A DNA stretch of 64,000 nt from NCBI RefSeq assembly GCF_015533855.1, contig NZ_AP024154.1, positions 3,416,501-3,480,500 of the forward strand, read 5' to 3'. The position numbers were made by a program, and so were the translations under genes. Of this stretch, positions 16,083-25,114 are shown in pieces (within the stretch, counting starts at the first letter, position 1; each line of letters opens with the position of its first letter). Source of the DNA: Echinicola sp. 20G (lineage in GTDB: Bacteria; Bacteroidota; Bacteroidia; Cytophagales; Cyclobacteriaceae). The notes beneath the pieces are model-generated. The model did not search any database and was not told the DNA's origin. It saw nothing but the letters and a program-made list of their open reading frames with translations.

Positions 16083-17666
16083 ATGTTAAAAAACGAAGAT
16101 TCAAGCAATACAGATTTAGAAAAAGGGTTTGATGGGCCATCAATTTTTGGCCATCCCAAAGGCTTAATGACTTTGTTTTTCACAGAAATGTGGGAACGTT
16201 TTAGTTATTATGGCATGAGGGCTCTTTTAATATTATTTATGACCACCGCGGTAGTTGAAGGAGGGCTTGGTTTTGATGATAAGACTTCAGGAGCTATCTA
16301 TGGTTTGTATACCATGGGCGTTTACCTTTTAGCACTTCCAGGAGGTTGGTTAGCAGATAGGCTCTTTGGCCTGAAAAGATCTGTATGGTATGGTGGTATT
16401 ATCATAGCTTTGGGTCACTTTACGATGGGCTTGCCTGGTATTTTAAGTTTGTTTGGGGAAGGACATGGGGACTCTTTGACACTGACACCACTCGATACGA
16501 CCTCATTCTTCTTAGGTTTAATTCTGATCGTGGTAGGGACAGGTTTGTTAAAGCCAAATATCAGTTCTATTGTAGGTCAACTTTATCATGAGGGGAGTTC
16601 CAAAAGAGACGCGGGTTTTTCAATTTTCTATATGGGAATCAATATTGGAGGTTTTATTGCCCCTATTATTTGTAGCTCATTCAAAGAGATAGATTGGCAC
16701 TTGGGCTTTGGCGTAGCAGGTTTTGGAATGGTTTTGGGGCTAATTCAGTATAAACTCACCGCTGGAAACTTAGAGGGCAAGGGAGAATTGGCTCCTGCAG
16801 AATCACCTGAAGAAATTGCCAGCAGGAAAAGATTGGGCTTGTTTACTGGTATTACCGTAGTTGTTATTGCTGCACTCGTATTTTTAATGTTTCAAGATGT
16901 GATTTCCATAAATGCATCAGCTATTGCAGAGGCTTCATACACCGTTATTGGCATTGTAACTGTTTTGTTCTTTATTTATGTGATATTTTTTGGTGGAATT
17001 AGTAAGGATGAAAAGAGAAAAGTGCTTGCGATTGCTATTCTATTATGCTTTGGAGCATTGTTTTGGTCCGGGTTTGAACAAGCTGGTTCTACTTTGAATT
17101 TATTTGCTGAAAGGTTTACAGACAGAACAATACTCGGCTGGGAAATTCCTACAGGTTATTTCCAATCAGCCAACTCGATGTTTATTATAATTTTCGCTCC
17201 TGTATTTGCTGCTTTATGGGTTTGGTTGGCGAAAAAACATTTGGAGCCTAGCTCACCGATGAAGTTTGCATTTGGGTTGATTCTTTTGGGCGTAGGTTTT
17301 TTGGTAATGTATTTTGCTGCAAAAATTGCAGCTTCAGGACAATTAGCTGCTCCAAGTTGGTTAATGTTTACTTATTTGTTCCACACTTTTGGTGAATTGA
17401 GCTTAAGCCCTGTTGGTCTAAGTTTGACCACAAAATTGGCTCCTAAGAAATTCCAAGGACAAATGATGGGAATGTGGTTTATCTCTGTGGCTTTGGGAAA
17501 TCTGGTTGCGGGTATTATAGCTGGAGAGGCTAGTGGTGGAACTGAAGAAGCAATTTCCCAGATGCCAGACCAATATATGATGATTGTCATGACCGTGATG
17601 GGTGCTGGTGTTTTATTGCTATTGATCAGCAAACCACTGAGGAAATTGATGGGGAATGTGAGATAA
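16083..17666 (+). CDS. Proton-dependent oligopeptide transporter (POT/PTR2 family)
   Basis: Imports di- and tripeptides with protons through the inner membrane. A 527-residue major-facilitator protein with about 14 hydrophobic segments, the bacterial POT number. It has the family's first-helix motif EMWERFSYYGMRALL (about 34-48), the MFS loop GGWLADRLFGLKRS, and the PTR2 signature FSIFYMGINIGGFIAPI (about 179-195). The late helix block LFHTFGELSLSPVGLS is also typical. It is a single gene ending in a strong terminator. Confidence 0.93.
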   Translation: MLKNEDSSNTDLEKGFDGPSIFGHPKGLMTLFFTEMWERFSYYGMRALLILFMTTAVVEGGLGFDDKTSGAIYGLYTMGVYLLALPGGWLADRLFGLKRSVWYGGIIIALGHFTMGLPGILSLFGEGHGDSLTLTPLDTTSFFLGLILIVVGTGLLKPNISSIVGQLYHEGSSKRDAGFSIFYMGINIGGFIAPIICSSFKEIDWHLGFGVAGFGMVLGLIQYKLTAGNLEGKGELAPAESPEEIASRKRLGLFTGITVVVIAALVFLMFQDVISINASAIAEASYTVIGIVTVLFFIYVIFFGGISKDEKRKVLAIAILLCFGALFWSGFEQAGSTLNLFAERFTDRTILGWEIPTGYFQSANSMFIIIFAPVFAALWVWLAKKHLEPSSPMKFAFGLILLGVGFLVMYFAAKIAASGQLAAPSWLMFTYLFHTFGELSLSPVGLSLTTKLAPKKFQGQMMGMWFISVALGNLVAGIIAGEASGGTEEAISQMPDQYMMIVMTVMGAGVLLLLISKPLRKLMGNVR

Positions 17667-17667
17667 A

Positions 17668-17703
17668 ATAAAAGGGAACCAATCACGATTGGTTCCCTTT
17701 TAT
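17668..17703. terminator. Terminator hairpin after the peptide transporter
   Basis: AAAGGGAACCAATC (17671-17684) pairs with GATTGGTTCCCTTT (17687-17700), followed by T-rich sequence. It can work on both strands and also ends the small minus-strand gene at 17725. Confidence 0.85.
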
Positions 17704-17724
17704 TTATGATATCATTAAGCTGGA

Positions 17725-17871
17725 TTATTTGTCTTTTTTTCCTCCTTTGAAAAGAGTATTCCTAACATCCACAGAGGAAACACCTGCTCCAATTCCAATA
17801 AGTACACAAACAATCAATAAAAAGAGTTGGGCACCAGAGCCCAAAGGAGAACTGAATATTTCTAGCAACAT
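17725..17871 (-). CDS. 48-residue single-helix membrane protein
   Basis: A short frame starting at ATG 17871. It has a polar N-terminus (MLLEIFSSPLGSGAQ), one clear transmembrane helix (about residues 15-31, LFLLIVCVLIGIGAGVS) and a basic lysine-rich C-terminus ending KGGKKDK. The positive end after the helix predicts N-out/C-in orientation. The codons look like real coding sequence, and a terminator lies 22 bp past the stop. I do not recognise a family. It may be an accessory subunit or a small membrane protein that automatic annotation would miss. Confidence 0.6.
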   Translation of the reverse strand: MLLEIFSSPLGSGAQLFLLIVCVLIGIGAGVSSVDVRNTLFKGGKKDK

Positions 17872-17950
17872 GTTATTAATGTTTAAATGATGGTCTTAAT
17901 TTTTGCGCAATTTAACACCTCAAAAACATAGTACAAAGTGATCAATAAAA

Positions 17951-17983
17951 AAACTGGCTTGTGTGGTTAACACAAGCCAGTTT
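17951..17983. terminator. Terminator after the acidic protein gene
   Basis: AAACTGGCTTGTG (17951-17963) pairs with CACAAGCCAGTTT (17971-17983). A and T tracts flank it. It lies 8 bp past the stop of the minus-strand gene at 17992. Confidence 0.85.
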
Positions 17984-17991
17984 AATGTTTT

Positions 17992-18195
17992 TTAGTCAAT
18001 TTCGTCATCGAAGTCGTCAAAGTCTTCTTCGAATGCATCTTCTAGGTCATCCTGATCAAAGTCAATAAGACTTTCATCTACCAGGTCTTCGTCATCATCA
18101 ATTTCGAAAACATCTTCTTCAAAGTCGGTAATGAATTCTTCGTCTTCCTCGAAGTCGTCAAATTCGTCATAATAGTTGTCTGATGCTCTTGCCAT
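17992..18195 (-). CDS. Very acidic small protein
   Basis: 67 residues, of which well over half are Asp or Glu, with regular Phe/Ile/Tyr between them (EFDDFEEDEEF, FEEDFDDFDDEID). There is no signal or membrane helix, and the only basic residue is Arg3. The pattern of acidic runs with spaced aromatics resembles charged mimics of nucleic acid, or flexible tails, but no function can be assigned. It has its own terminator and a 97-bp upstream gap, so it appears to be an independent gene. Confidence 0.7.
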   Translation of the reverse strand: MARASDNYYDEFDDFEEDEEFITDFEEDVFEIDDDEDLVDESLIDFDQDDLEDAFEEDFDDFDDEID

Positions 18196-18292
18196 AATGT
18201 TATATTTTAAAATGAATTTAGGCAGGATTGTTTGTGCTATTTACAATAAAAAATTATTCGATACAATAGGTGTTTTTCAAAAATGCTGGAAG

Positions 18293-18649
18293 TCAATTGA
18301 ATATTTTATTTAGGTATTTCGATACCAAAGGTTTGCTTAAAAACCTCTTGACTTGATTATAAGAATGGGCCCTGTTGATATCCCTTTGGTCTATGGAACT
18401 AGATAGAATGTAAATTTCAGTCTTTTGTTGATCGCAGCTATATCTTTCCAGAAAATCCCAGCCGCTCATTTCTGGCATGTTCAGATCCAAAAACAAATAG
18501 TTGGGATTAATAGCATTGATTTTACCCAACGCTTCAGCCGCTCCACCAAATTTAAAAATTTGACAGGGCATTTTTATATGTCGGGCGATAAGACTTTCAG
18601 TAACAAAAATGCTGATAGGGTCATCATCTATTAAGACTACTTTTACCAT
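18293..18649 (-). CDS. Single-domain response regulator
   Basis: A 118-residue receiver domain without an output domain. It has the acidic pair in VVLIDDDPIS (about residues 6-9), the phospho-acceptor Asp in YLFLDLNMPEMSGWDFLE (about 55), the Ser in ILSSS and the Lys in RFLSKPL. These are all the residues needed for phosphorylation by a histidine kinase. The ATG at 18649 is chosen over a TTG nine bases upstream. No kinase lies nearby. Such CheY-like proteins act by protein contacts, so the target is unknown. Confidence 0.88.
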   Translation of the reverse strand: MVKVVLIDDDPISIFVTESLIARHIKMPCQIFKFGGAAEALGKINAINPNYLFLDLNMPEMSGWDFLERYSCDQQKTEIYILSSSIDQRDINRAHSYNQVKRFLSKPLVSKYLNKIFN

Positions 18650-19158
18650 AATATGCAAAATTTACGATCTGAAAGAGTTAAAACTATATGTAAAAGTATG
18701 TGTTTATTAGTTAAAAACCACCTTGTTATGGCAAGTTTATTTGCTCTTACCTTTAAATTTTTTGTGAATTAAATATTAATTGAATTTGAAGAAATGCAAA
18801 TGATATTAATTGCTTTTGGTTCTTGTGCAATACACTTACATAATTAGATCATTCATTTTTGAATATTAAAAAATGCTTTTTAAAATAATTAATATGTATT
18901 TTGTTTGCATTGTAGTTGTGAATCATTTAAATTAGCATAAAAGTTATAAGATACTGTCAGTCAGTAGGTTGTGATATAGATAAACTGCAAAATAACCGTA
19001 ATGAACGTAATAGAAACGTGTATGAATGAATTTATACGGTAATGAAAGCCTAGTTAAAGCTAAATAGCCATACTCAGCAGTAGTTTAAACTGTCTTTTAT
19101 TTTCAATGATTAAAACTGAATTTGTTTAAAGGATTAATAAATTTTTACAGACATTATT
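18650..19158. other. AT-rich intergenic region upstream of the initiating glycosyltransferase
   Basis: About 500 bp between divergent genes. It is strongly AT-rich, with no gene or large inverted repeat. Only a near match to the -7 box (TGAATTTG, about 19118) was seen. A long leader or regulatory region for the polysaccharide gene is possible. Confidence 0.45.
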
Positions 19159-20544
19159 ATGAATAGTTCTAATAAAATTGTCGCGGGTTTTTTCTTGATT
19201 TGGGATGTCCTAACCATAGGATTAACATTTCTAGTCTCCATTTATTTGTATAAAGAAAATGGATTCCAAACCCTTGATTGGATTATGTTTTTTGCTTTAA
19301 CTTCATTATGGTTTGTTATCGTAATGTGGAGAAGATTGTACTACTTTGATTTTAATAGTGATTTTAGTAGTCGGATAATGAATTACTTAAAATCAAGTGC
19401 GATTTTGGTTATAATGTTAGGTATAATATACCTAGTGTTCACCTTTCCTCCGACTTTTAGAAAAGTTGTACTGTCTTTTTCTATAGGCTTTCCTTTAATT
19501 GGTATTGTAACTAACTTCTTTATCCTAAGTGTTATCAATAGGTTGAAAAATAATGGAGGGGCCGGTAAGAATGTTTTAGTAACAGGAGTAGGGGATATGG
19601 TTGGGAAAGTGAACTCCTATTATAATGAGAACCCAGGAAAAGGATACAATATTAAGGGGTTAGTGAAATATGATACTCTTGTAGAAGCTGAGGCAGCTGA
19701 TATTAGTGTGCCTTATGTGAGCGATGTTAATAGAATGGGGGATTATATCAAGGACAATCAGGTAGATGAGATTATTGTTGCATTGCCTGTTCAGTGTTCT
19801 GAGGAAATTAAGAAAATTCTAAATACAGCTGACTATCACGGAACAAGGGTCAAGTTTGTGCCTGATTATCAAGATTTATTGGGGTCTGGTTACAAAGTAA
19901 CCAAGCGGGGAAGTCTAGATATGGTAAACGTCAGACAAATGCCTTTAGATGATAAGTTGTCATTTTTCGTCAAGGAGTGTTTTGATTGGTGTTTCTCTAG
20001 CTTAGTCTTATTGTTTTTATCTCCGATATTCTTGGTGATTGCCATATTGATAAAATTGGATTCCCCAGGATCCGTATTTTTCTGTCCAACCAGAATAGGT
20101 AAGGGAGGAAAACCGTTTAGAGTGTTCAAATTTAGAACCATGAGTGTCAATGATACTTCAGGGACCGCTTCTACGGTAAAAGATGATCCAAGGATTACTA
20201 GAATAGGTAGGATTTTGAGAAAGTATAGTATTGATGAATTACCACAATTTGCCAATGTATTTATGGGAGATATGAGTGTGGTTGGGCCGAGACCTCACAG
20301 AACTTTTCTAAATCAAGAATTTCAAGAGAGCGTTGATAAAGCAATGGTAAGACATTATTTTAAACCAGGTGTGACTGGTTGGGCTCAGGTAAATGGCTGG
20401 AGAGGCCCCACAGAAACTGATGAGCAGAAGCAGCAAAGGATTGCTCATGATCTATGGTACCTAGAGAACTGGTCAATGAAATTAGATATTAAAATAATCT
20501 ATTTAACTGTTTTTGGTAAGAAAACGCATGGGAGCGCTTTTTGA
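19159..20544 (+). CDS. Initiating sugar-phosphate transferase (WcaJ/WbaP-like polyprenyl glycosylphosphotransferase)
   Basis: This attaches the first sugar phosphate, usually glucose or galactose-1-phosphate from the UDP-sugar, to undecaprenyl phosphate. The 461 residues show four to five N-terminal membrane helices (1-130), a Rossmann-like middle domain (about 140-230, GKNVLVTGVGDMVGKVNSYY), one more helix (FSSLVLLFLSPIFLVIAILI), and the catalytic bacterial sugar transferase domain. That domain has RIGKGGKPFRVFKFRTM, DELPQFANVFMGDMSVVGPRP and GVTGWAQVNGWRGPTET. It stands alone, on the opposite strand from the main export operon that it must serve. Confidence 0.93.
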   Translation: MNSSNKIVAGFFLIWDVLTIGLTFLVSIYLYKENGFQTLDWIMFFALTSLWFVIVMWRRLYYFDFNSDFSSRIMNYLKSSAILVIMLGIIYLVFTFPPTFRKVVLSFSIGFPLIGIVTNFFILSVINRLKNNGGAGKNVLVTGVGDMVGKVNSYYNENPGKGYNIKGLVKYDTLVEAEAADISVPYVSDVNRMGDYIKDNQVDEIIVALPVQCSEEIKKILNTADYHGTRVKFVPDYQDLLGSGYKVTKRGSLDMVNVRQMPLDDKLSFFVKECFDWCFSSLVLLFLSPIFLVIAILIKLDSPGSVFFCPTRIGKGGKPFRVFKFRTMSVNDTSGTASTVKDDPRITRIGRILRKYSIDELPQFANVFMGDMSVVGPRPHRTFLNQEFQESVDKAMVRHYFKPGVTGWAQVNGWRGPTETDEQKQQRIAHDLWYLENWSMKLDIKIIYLTVFGKKTHGSAF

Positions 20545-20691
20545 TAGGATTTAATGGCAGGTTCAAACGGAGCAGTATTTGTTAACCTTGATAAGTACAA
20601 TGAACTATTAGTTGATTTTATTTAATAGTCTATATTATCGATTTAGCTTGGATTTTATTCAATTTATTTACAATGCCATACCATTTGTATA

Positions 20692-20727
20692 TAGTCTTGC
20701 TTTCATTAAGGCAAGACTATTCTTTGT
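20692..20727 (+). terminator. Terminator after the initiating transferase gene
   Basis: TAGTCTTGC (20692-20700) pairs with GCAAGACTA (20711-20719), followed by TTCTTTG. It lies about 150 bp past the stop codon. Confidence 0.6.
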
Positions 20728-21173
20728 TAAAAGAAAATAATTAAGTGTGGAGTAAACACTCAAAGTGTGGATTTTATTCTACAATATTTTCTACTTATTC
20801 GAATTAGTTATTTAATAATTGATAATTTTCTTGCAAGTAAATTTTAATTATTTGAACAACTTTATTTGTTTTTTATATTTTTAGTAAATTACATTATATT
20901 TAAAATGTTAATTTTTCAATAATAGATGTAAATATTATGGTTGAATAAGTGTGATTTATAATAATTTACCTAAACAATTTTTTGAATAAAATGTTTCATT
21001 TTTTATTTACGTTTTTATATTGTTTATACACATTTTGAAGTTGTTTGTTTATGATTTTAAAAATGTGATGAAATTCAAACATTTCCGTGGTATGGTAATT
21101 GGCAATTAGCGAGTAAGGAAAGCTTAATTACCCAGTGAAGCTTCCTATTTATTAACTCACAACCATACAAAAT

Positions 21174-21181
21174 TATGTTTG
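21174..21181 (+). promoter_or_regulatory. Possible promoter -7 box (TATGTTTG) of the lyase gene
   Basis: An exact TAnnTTTG match 84 bp before the lyase ATG. No -33 box was found at the usual distance, so support is limited. Confidence 0.3.
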
Positions 21182-21265
21182 AAAAAATTAGAGAAGGGCC
21201 TGTGTAAGCTCACCTAGAAAAAACTACACTTGAAAATTGAAATCACCTAACCAAAAATTTATTTA

Positions 21266-22498
21266 ATGAAATCTACTAAGTTTAACTACAAAGGGCTAGC
21301 GCTAGGCTTATCTGCTGCCCTATTCATCACTTCATGCCAGATTGATGAATCACAGCAAATGGAAATTCAAGAAGAAACCGACGTACTTAATGCGACTGTT
21401 TCTTTAGATAATTTCTTCTTTTATGATGATTTAGAAGGAAGTAATCCTTTGAAGGGAGTCCATGTTCAAAATAGCACTAGCTATGGAATGAATATAGTCA
21501 GTAACAATGTATTTAAGGGAAGTAAAGCCATACGTATGGAGCTTCGTGATACTGATGAATTGACAGCTAATGGTACAAGAACGGAGTTACTATTTGGAAA
21601 AGTGGATGCTGCAAAGGAAAAATGGTATAGTTTTGCCGCATACTTTCCTTCTGATGGATATAAAATGGATAGATCAAATGAGATCATTACTCAATGGCAC
21701 CAAGGAGGGAAAAGTCCTGCTTTGTCTTTGAGAGTTCAAGACGATAAGTTTTGCATTAGGACTCTCCATGAAAACCCTGATATAAAATGGAAATATACTT
21801 ATTTTGGAAATTTTGTGAAGGACAAATGGACTGAGCTGGTATTTCATGTTGTCCATTCAGGAGGATCCGATGGACTTGTAGAAATATGGCAAAATGGAAC
21901 AAAAGTATTAACTCACAAAGGGAAGAATACTTGGGACGACGCTGATTTACCAAATTGGAAAATAGGTATCTATAAAGCAATATGGAATAAATCAACTACA
22001 GATACAGATAGAAGGGTTGTTTATTATGATAACATCAAGATTGGTAATAAAAACATCTCTTTCGAAGAAATGATTTCTGATGTTACATTTGATTTACTTC
22101 CATCATTGGATCTTAATATAGAAAAGGAAACATCTATTTCAGTTGTAGATGCAACTACTGAGACAATATACGATGAGGAAATGCATCCAGGAGAAATATA
22201 CTGGTTTAGCAGAATTGGAACAGAGAAGCTTAATTTTGTGGCAAATGTAGATGATCTTGTAAAGAGAGTTAAGTTTAAAGTTTTTAAAGAACAATCTAAT
22301 GGATCGTATGCTGAAATAAGAAGTTCTGAGGACAAGCGAGCACCATTTTGTCTATTTGGAGATAATGGTAAAGGGAATTATTATTATGGTGATCCTTTGA
22401 ATAAAGGAAAGTATAAAATTTATGTTTATACCTACGCAGATGAAGAAGGAAAAGTAGCTATTGGAGAAACTTTCTCAAGTTCTTTTAAACTATATTAA
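21266..22498 (+). CDS. Secreted lipoprotein polysaccharide lyase (heparin lyase I-like fold)
   Basis: 410 residues. A lipoprotein signal ends at ALFITSC (Cys near residue 24), so it is probably anchored in the outer membrane or exported to the surface. Residues about 50-260 match the Polysacc_lyase (PF14099) jelly-roll pattern: FKGSKAIRMELR, NGTRTELLFG, WYSFAAYFPSDGY, NEIITQWHQGG, LVFHVVHSGGSDGLVEIWQNG and YYDNIKIG. Known members cut uronic-acid polymers (heparin lyase I, glucuronan lyases) by beta-elimination. The C-terminal 140 residues are a second beta-rich domain without a known name. Beside an exopolysaccharide locus it may trim or release the cell's own polymer, or be a feeding enzyme. 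Confidence 0.8.
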   Translation: MKSTKFNYKGLALGLSAALFITSCQIDESQQMEIQEETDVLNATVSLDNFFFYDDLEGSNPLKGVHVQNSTSYGMNIVSNNVFKGSKAIRMELRDTDELTANGTRTELLFGKVDAAKEKWYSFAAYFPSDGYKMDRSNEIITQWHQGGKSPALSLRVQDDKFCIRTLHENPDIKWKYTYFGNFVKDKWTELVFHVVHSGGSDGLVEIWQNGTKVLTHKGKNTWDDADLPNWKIGIYKAIWNKSTTDTDRRVVYYDNIKIGNKNISFEEMISDVTFDLLPSLDLNIEKETSISVVDATTETIYDEEMHPGEIYWFSRIGTEKLNFVANVDDLVKRVKFKVFKEQSNGSYAEIRSSEDKRAPFCLFGDNGKGNYYYGDPLNKGKYKIYVYTYADEEGKVAIGETFSSSFKLY

Positions 22499-22501
22499 AT
22501 T

Positions 22502-22529
22502 AAAAAAGGCTCCTTAGGGAGCCTTTTTT
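22502..22529. terminator. Bidirectional terminator between the lyase and the polysaccharide operon
   Basis: AAAAAAGGCTCC (22502-22513) pairs with GGAGCCTTTTTT (22518-22529). It ends the lyase transcript and, 20 bp past the last stop of the minus-strand run, the long operon. Confidence 0.9.
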
Positions 22530-22548
22530 GTTCTATTTTTTTATATAC

Positions 22549-23103
22549 TTATTTATTTATTGCAATGACCTTTGCAGGCACTCCGGCCACGGTCGCATTA
22601 TCAGGAATGTCTTTAGTTACAATGCTCCCTGCTGCAATGGTTACGTTGTTACCAATGGTTAATGGACCCAATATCGTTGACCCTGTCCCTATATAACAAT
22701 TGTTTCCAATAAGAACGTCTGAGTTTTCCATTCCAGGCTTTTTCTTTCCAATTAAAACACGAGGTAGTATGGTGCAATTTTTCCCTATTTGAGCGAAGAC
22801 AGCGATTCTTATAAAACCCGGATGTACAATATGTAGTCCTTCATCTATGGTATTAGGGTGTATATAAAAGCTGTATTTTTGCTTTAGCCTTCTATGGTTC
22901 CATAGATAAAATAAATATTGAAATTGATTAGTAAGGGAACTTCGCTTGTCACTAAAATACTCCAGGTACCTTAGGTTTCTGATAAAATTATATATTCTAA
23001 AAGAATCAGCGAATGTTAATCTTTGTAAAAGCAAATTGTTAACATGGTTTAACTCTCTTTCCAACTTAAGTATTCTCTTAAGTTCTTTTTTATTTTCAAT
23101 CAT
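22549..23103 (-). CDS. Hexapeptide-repeat O-acetyltransferase (serine acetyltransferase-like)
   Basis: 184 residues: a helical N-terminal half (1-85), then a left-handed beta-helix of hexapeptide repeats (about 88-180, e.g. IGKNCTILPRVLIGKK, IGNNCYIGTGSTILG, IGNNVTIAAGSIVTKDIPDNATVAG). The C-terminal block is of the CysE type. In a polysaccharide locus such enzymes usually transfer acetyl groups from acetyl-CoA to a sugar hydroxyl. It is the last gene of the minus-strand operon, 30 bp after the GT26 gene. A true CysE is less likely because the N-terminal domain is short and unlike CysE. Confidence 0.85.
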   Translation of the reverse strand: MIENKKELKRILKLERELNHVNNLLLQRLTFADSFRIYNFIRNLRYLEYFSDKRSSLTNQFQYLFYLWNHRRLKQKYSFYIHPNTIDEGLHIVHPGFIRIAVFAQIGKNCTILPRVLIGKKKPGMENSDVLIGNNCYIGTGSTILGPLTIGNNVTIAAGSIVTKDIPDNATVAGVPAKVIAINK

Positions 23104-23133
23104 GAGAACTTTCGAATAAAAGGATATAAAAAT

Positions 23134-23919
23134 CTAGCTGACTTTTCTTTGATTGATCATTTTTTTAGATGAAGAGATTTGTTTCATTACCAGAACAGCA
23201 TAAAGGGGGGCTTCAGAAAAGTATCTTTTGCCCAATCTGACAGGTTGATAGCATAACCTGAAAAGCCAACCTAATCCAGCTTTTTTCATCCACTCAGGCG
23301 CCATTTTTTGCACGCCCGCAGCATAGTCAATTGATGATCCCAAACCCAAACTTACCGGTATATCATATTTTTGATAGTAACGACTGATAAATTTTTCCTG
23401 CTTGGGTGCCCCTAATCCTACAACTAGAATATCAGATTGACTATCCTTTAAAAGTTTGACAATTTTATTTACCTCAGATTTATCGTTTTCAAAACCAAAT
23501 GGTGGACTATAAGTGCCATTTATCGTTAAACCAGGGTAAAGTGACTCCAAATTATTCTTAGCCATCTTTCCAACACCAGGAGCTGCCCCCAATAAGAATA
23601 TTTTAAGCTTCTTTTTTGCTGAAACTTCACACAGCTTAAAAAAAAGAGAAGAACCGCTAACCTTTTCAGTTAAGGGTTGCTTGAGCAGCATGGATGTCCA
23701 AATAAGCGGCTTTCCATCTGGTATAAGTAAACTGGATGTATTGAGAATGTCTTTATAAGAATCATCCTTATGGGCAGTAACCAATAGGTTCATATTTGGT
23801 GTGAATATGGCAGTTCTTTTTTTAAGCTTTACCGCATCCACGATATATTCAATCGTATCATTAAAAGAAATGTTGGAAACCTTAACGCCAAGAATATCAA
23901 CCTTATTAAACCTCTTCAT
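23134..23919 (-). CDS. WecG/TagA/CpsF family glycosyltransferase (GT26)
   Basis: 261 residues. Motifs of the family: VDILGVKVSNISFNDTIEYI, FTPNMNLLVTAHKD (the 'T.N...L..A' block), LIPDGKPLIW (catalytic Asp region, about 67-76), FLLGAAPGVGKMAKNNL, and LVVGLGAPKQEKFI. Known relatives transfer ManNAc (TagA), ManNAcA (WecG) or glucuronic acid (GumM) onto lipid-linked acceptors on the cytoplasmic face. Together with a uronic-acid-forming dehydrogenase in the same operon, transfer of an acidic sugar is likely but not proven. It overlaps the upstream gene by 14 bp. Confidence 0.9.
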   Translation of the reverse strand: MKRFNKVDILGVKVSNISFNDTIEYIVDAVKLKKRTAIFTPNMNLLVTAHKDDSYKDILNTSSLLIPDGKPLIWTSMLLKQPLTEKVSGSSLFFKLCEVSAKKKLKIFLLGAAPGVGKMAKNNLESLYPGLTINGTYSPPFGFENDKSEVNKIVKLLKDSQSDILVVGLGAPKQEKFISRYYQKYDIPVSLGLGSSIDYAAGVQKMAPEWMKKAGLGWLFRLCYQPVRLGKRYFSEAPLYAVLVMKQISSSKKMINQRKVS

Positions 23920-24991
23920 AGCTTACCTCTTTAATTGTTGTTTTAAGCAATTTGTCCCATGATTGGGTAGCATAATCTTGAGAATGATATCTAACGATAA
24001 GATCTCTTGCTGATTCAGAAAGTGCTTGATATTCAGAACTGCTCAATTGCATTGCTTTTTTTATAGCTTTACTTATGTTGAGCGAATTTGGATCGTTAAT
24101 AAGGAAACCTGTTGTTTCGTTTACTACATCTGAAATATCAGCAACATCTGTACTAATTGCAGGCAAACCACATGCCATAGATTCCATCATGGCACAAGGA
24201 ATGCCCTCAACTTTTGAGGTTATTATAAAAAATCTGGATTTATTGATGAATTCAATTACTTTATTGCTGTGGCCAGCGAAAATGACTTGATCAACTAAGT
24301 TTAACTCTTTAACCAAAGACTTTAGTTTCTTTTCCATAGGTCCTTTTCCTACAATAGTGAACTTTGGAAACAAATTGTCTTTTTTAAGCAACGCTAACGC
24401 TTCAATGATCAGGTTGATATTTTTTCTTTCCTCTAAAACACCTATGTAGAGAAGATCGTATTCCTTTGTACTATCTTTTGAAGGGAAAAAATCATGGTTA
24501 GTATCAATGGTACTGTGCAGTATGGAAATCTTATCTGAAGGAACACCTGTACTTTCCCAATACTTTTTTGTAATAGATCCAGGGACATTTAAGTGTTTTG
24601 CTTCAGTGACAGCTTTGGAAATAATATGGCCAAAGGGCCAAACTTTCATGTAATCTTGTGTCAGGTTGTCAATTTCACAGAAAATGAAGGGGGTAGAGGT
24701 TAATTTTGAAATAATATAAGAGAAAAAACCGTGTGGTTTGAAGTTATAGCTGACTATTAGATCAGGTTTTATTTTTCTTATTTTAGACAGCATAAAAAAT
24801 GGCGATAATAAAAGGTAAAAAGGTTTGAACCTTAGTAGAGCTGGTAAAATGATATATTTTAGCTTGTTAATGTCTGGGCCTTGCTCTTTCCTGATCAAGA
24901 TAATTTCTTCAACAAAATCTACTTTTGTCAATGGCTTTAGTTTATAAATTACCTGACTTGGCTTTAGCCCTGCTATAATTACAATCTTCAT
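23906..24991 (-). CDS. Glycosyltransferase family 4
   Basis: 361 residues, GT-B fold. N-terminal domain starts KIVIIAGLKPSQVIYKL. Second domain starts near residue 173 (KEYDLLYIGVLEERKNINLIIEALALL). Donor site: FFIITSKVEGIPCAMMESMACGLPAIST, with the usual E-x7-E spacing of retaining GT4 enzymes. It resembles WbnH-type and PelF-like enzymes only in this general way. The sugar is unknown. It is in the operon between the two paralogous GT4 genes and the GT26 gene, with which it overlaps by 14 bp. Confidence 0.88.
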   Translation of the reverse strand: MKIVIIAGLKPSQVIYKLKPLTKVDFVEEIILIRKEQGPDINKLKYIILPALLRFKPFYLLLSPFFMLSKIRKIKPDLIVSYNFKPHGFFSYIISKLTSTPFIFCEIDNLTQDYMKVWPFGHIISKAVTEAKHLNVPGSITKKYWESTGVPSDKISILHSTIDTNHDFFPSKDSTKEYDLLYIGVLEERKNINLIIEALALLKKDNLFPKFTIVGKGPMEKKLKSLVKELNLVDQVIFAGHSNKVIEFINKSRFFIITSKVEGIPCAMMESMACGLPAISTDVADISDVVNETTGFLINDPNSLNISKAIKKAMQLSSSEYQALSESARDLIVRYHSQDYATQSWDKLLKTTIKEVSYEEV

Positions 24992-25114
24992 TATTAAAAA
25001 TTTTTGTGGAGTGACTTAAAGTTATTCGGTTACTTTATGGGCTGCGTAAAGTGTTATACAAATATATAAAAATGCTTTTTGTATCAAAATAAATTATGTT
25101 TAATATTTGCTATT

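Larger units (their letters stand above)
20545..21265. other. AT-rich intergenic region before the lyase gene
   Basis: About 720 bp with no convincing gene. It holds a terminator (20692-20727) and a -7-like box (21174-21181). The rest is low-complexity A/T sequence. A 23-codon frame at 20554 has no support. Confidence 0.5.

Noticed and set aside
20554..20625. 23-codon frame after the initiating transferase
   Set aside because: Short, no start signal, and no recognisable features.
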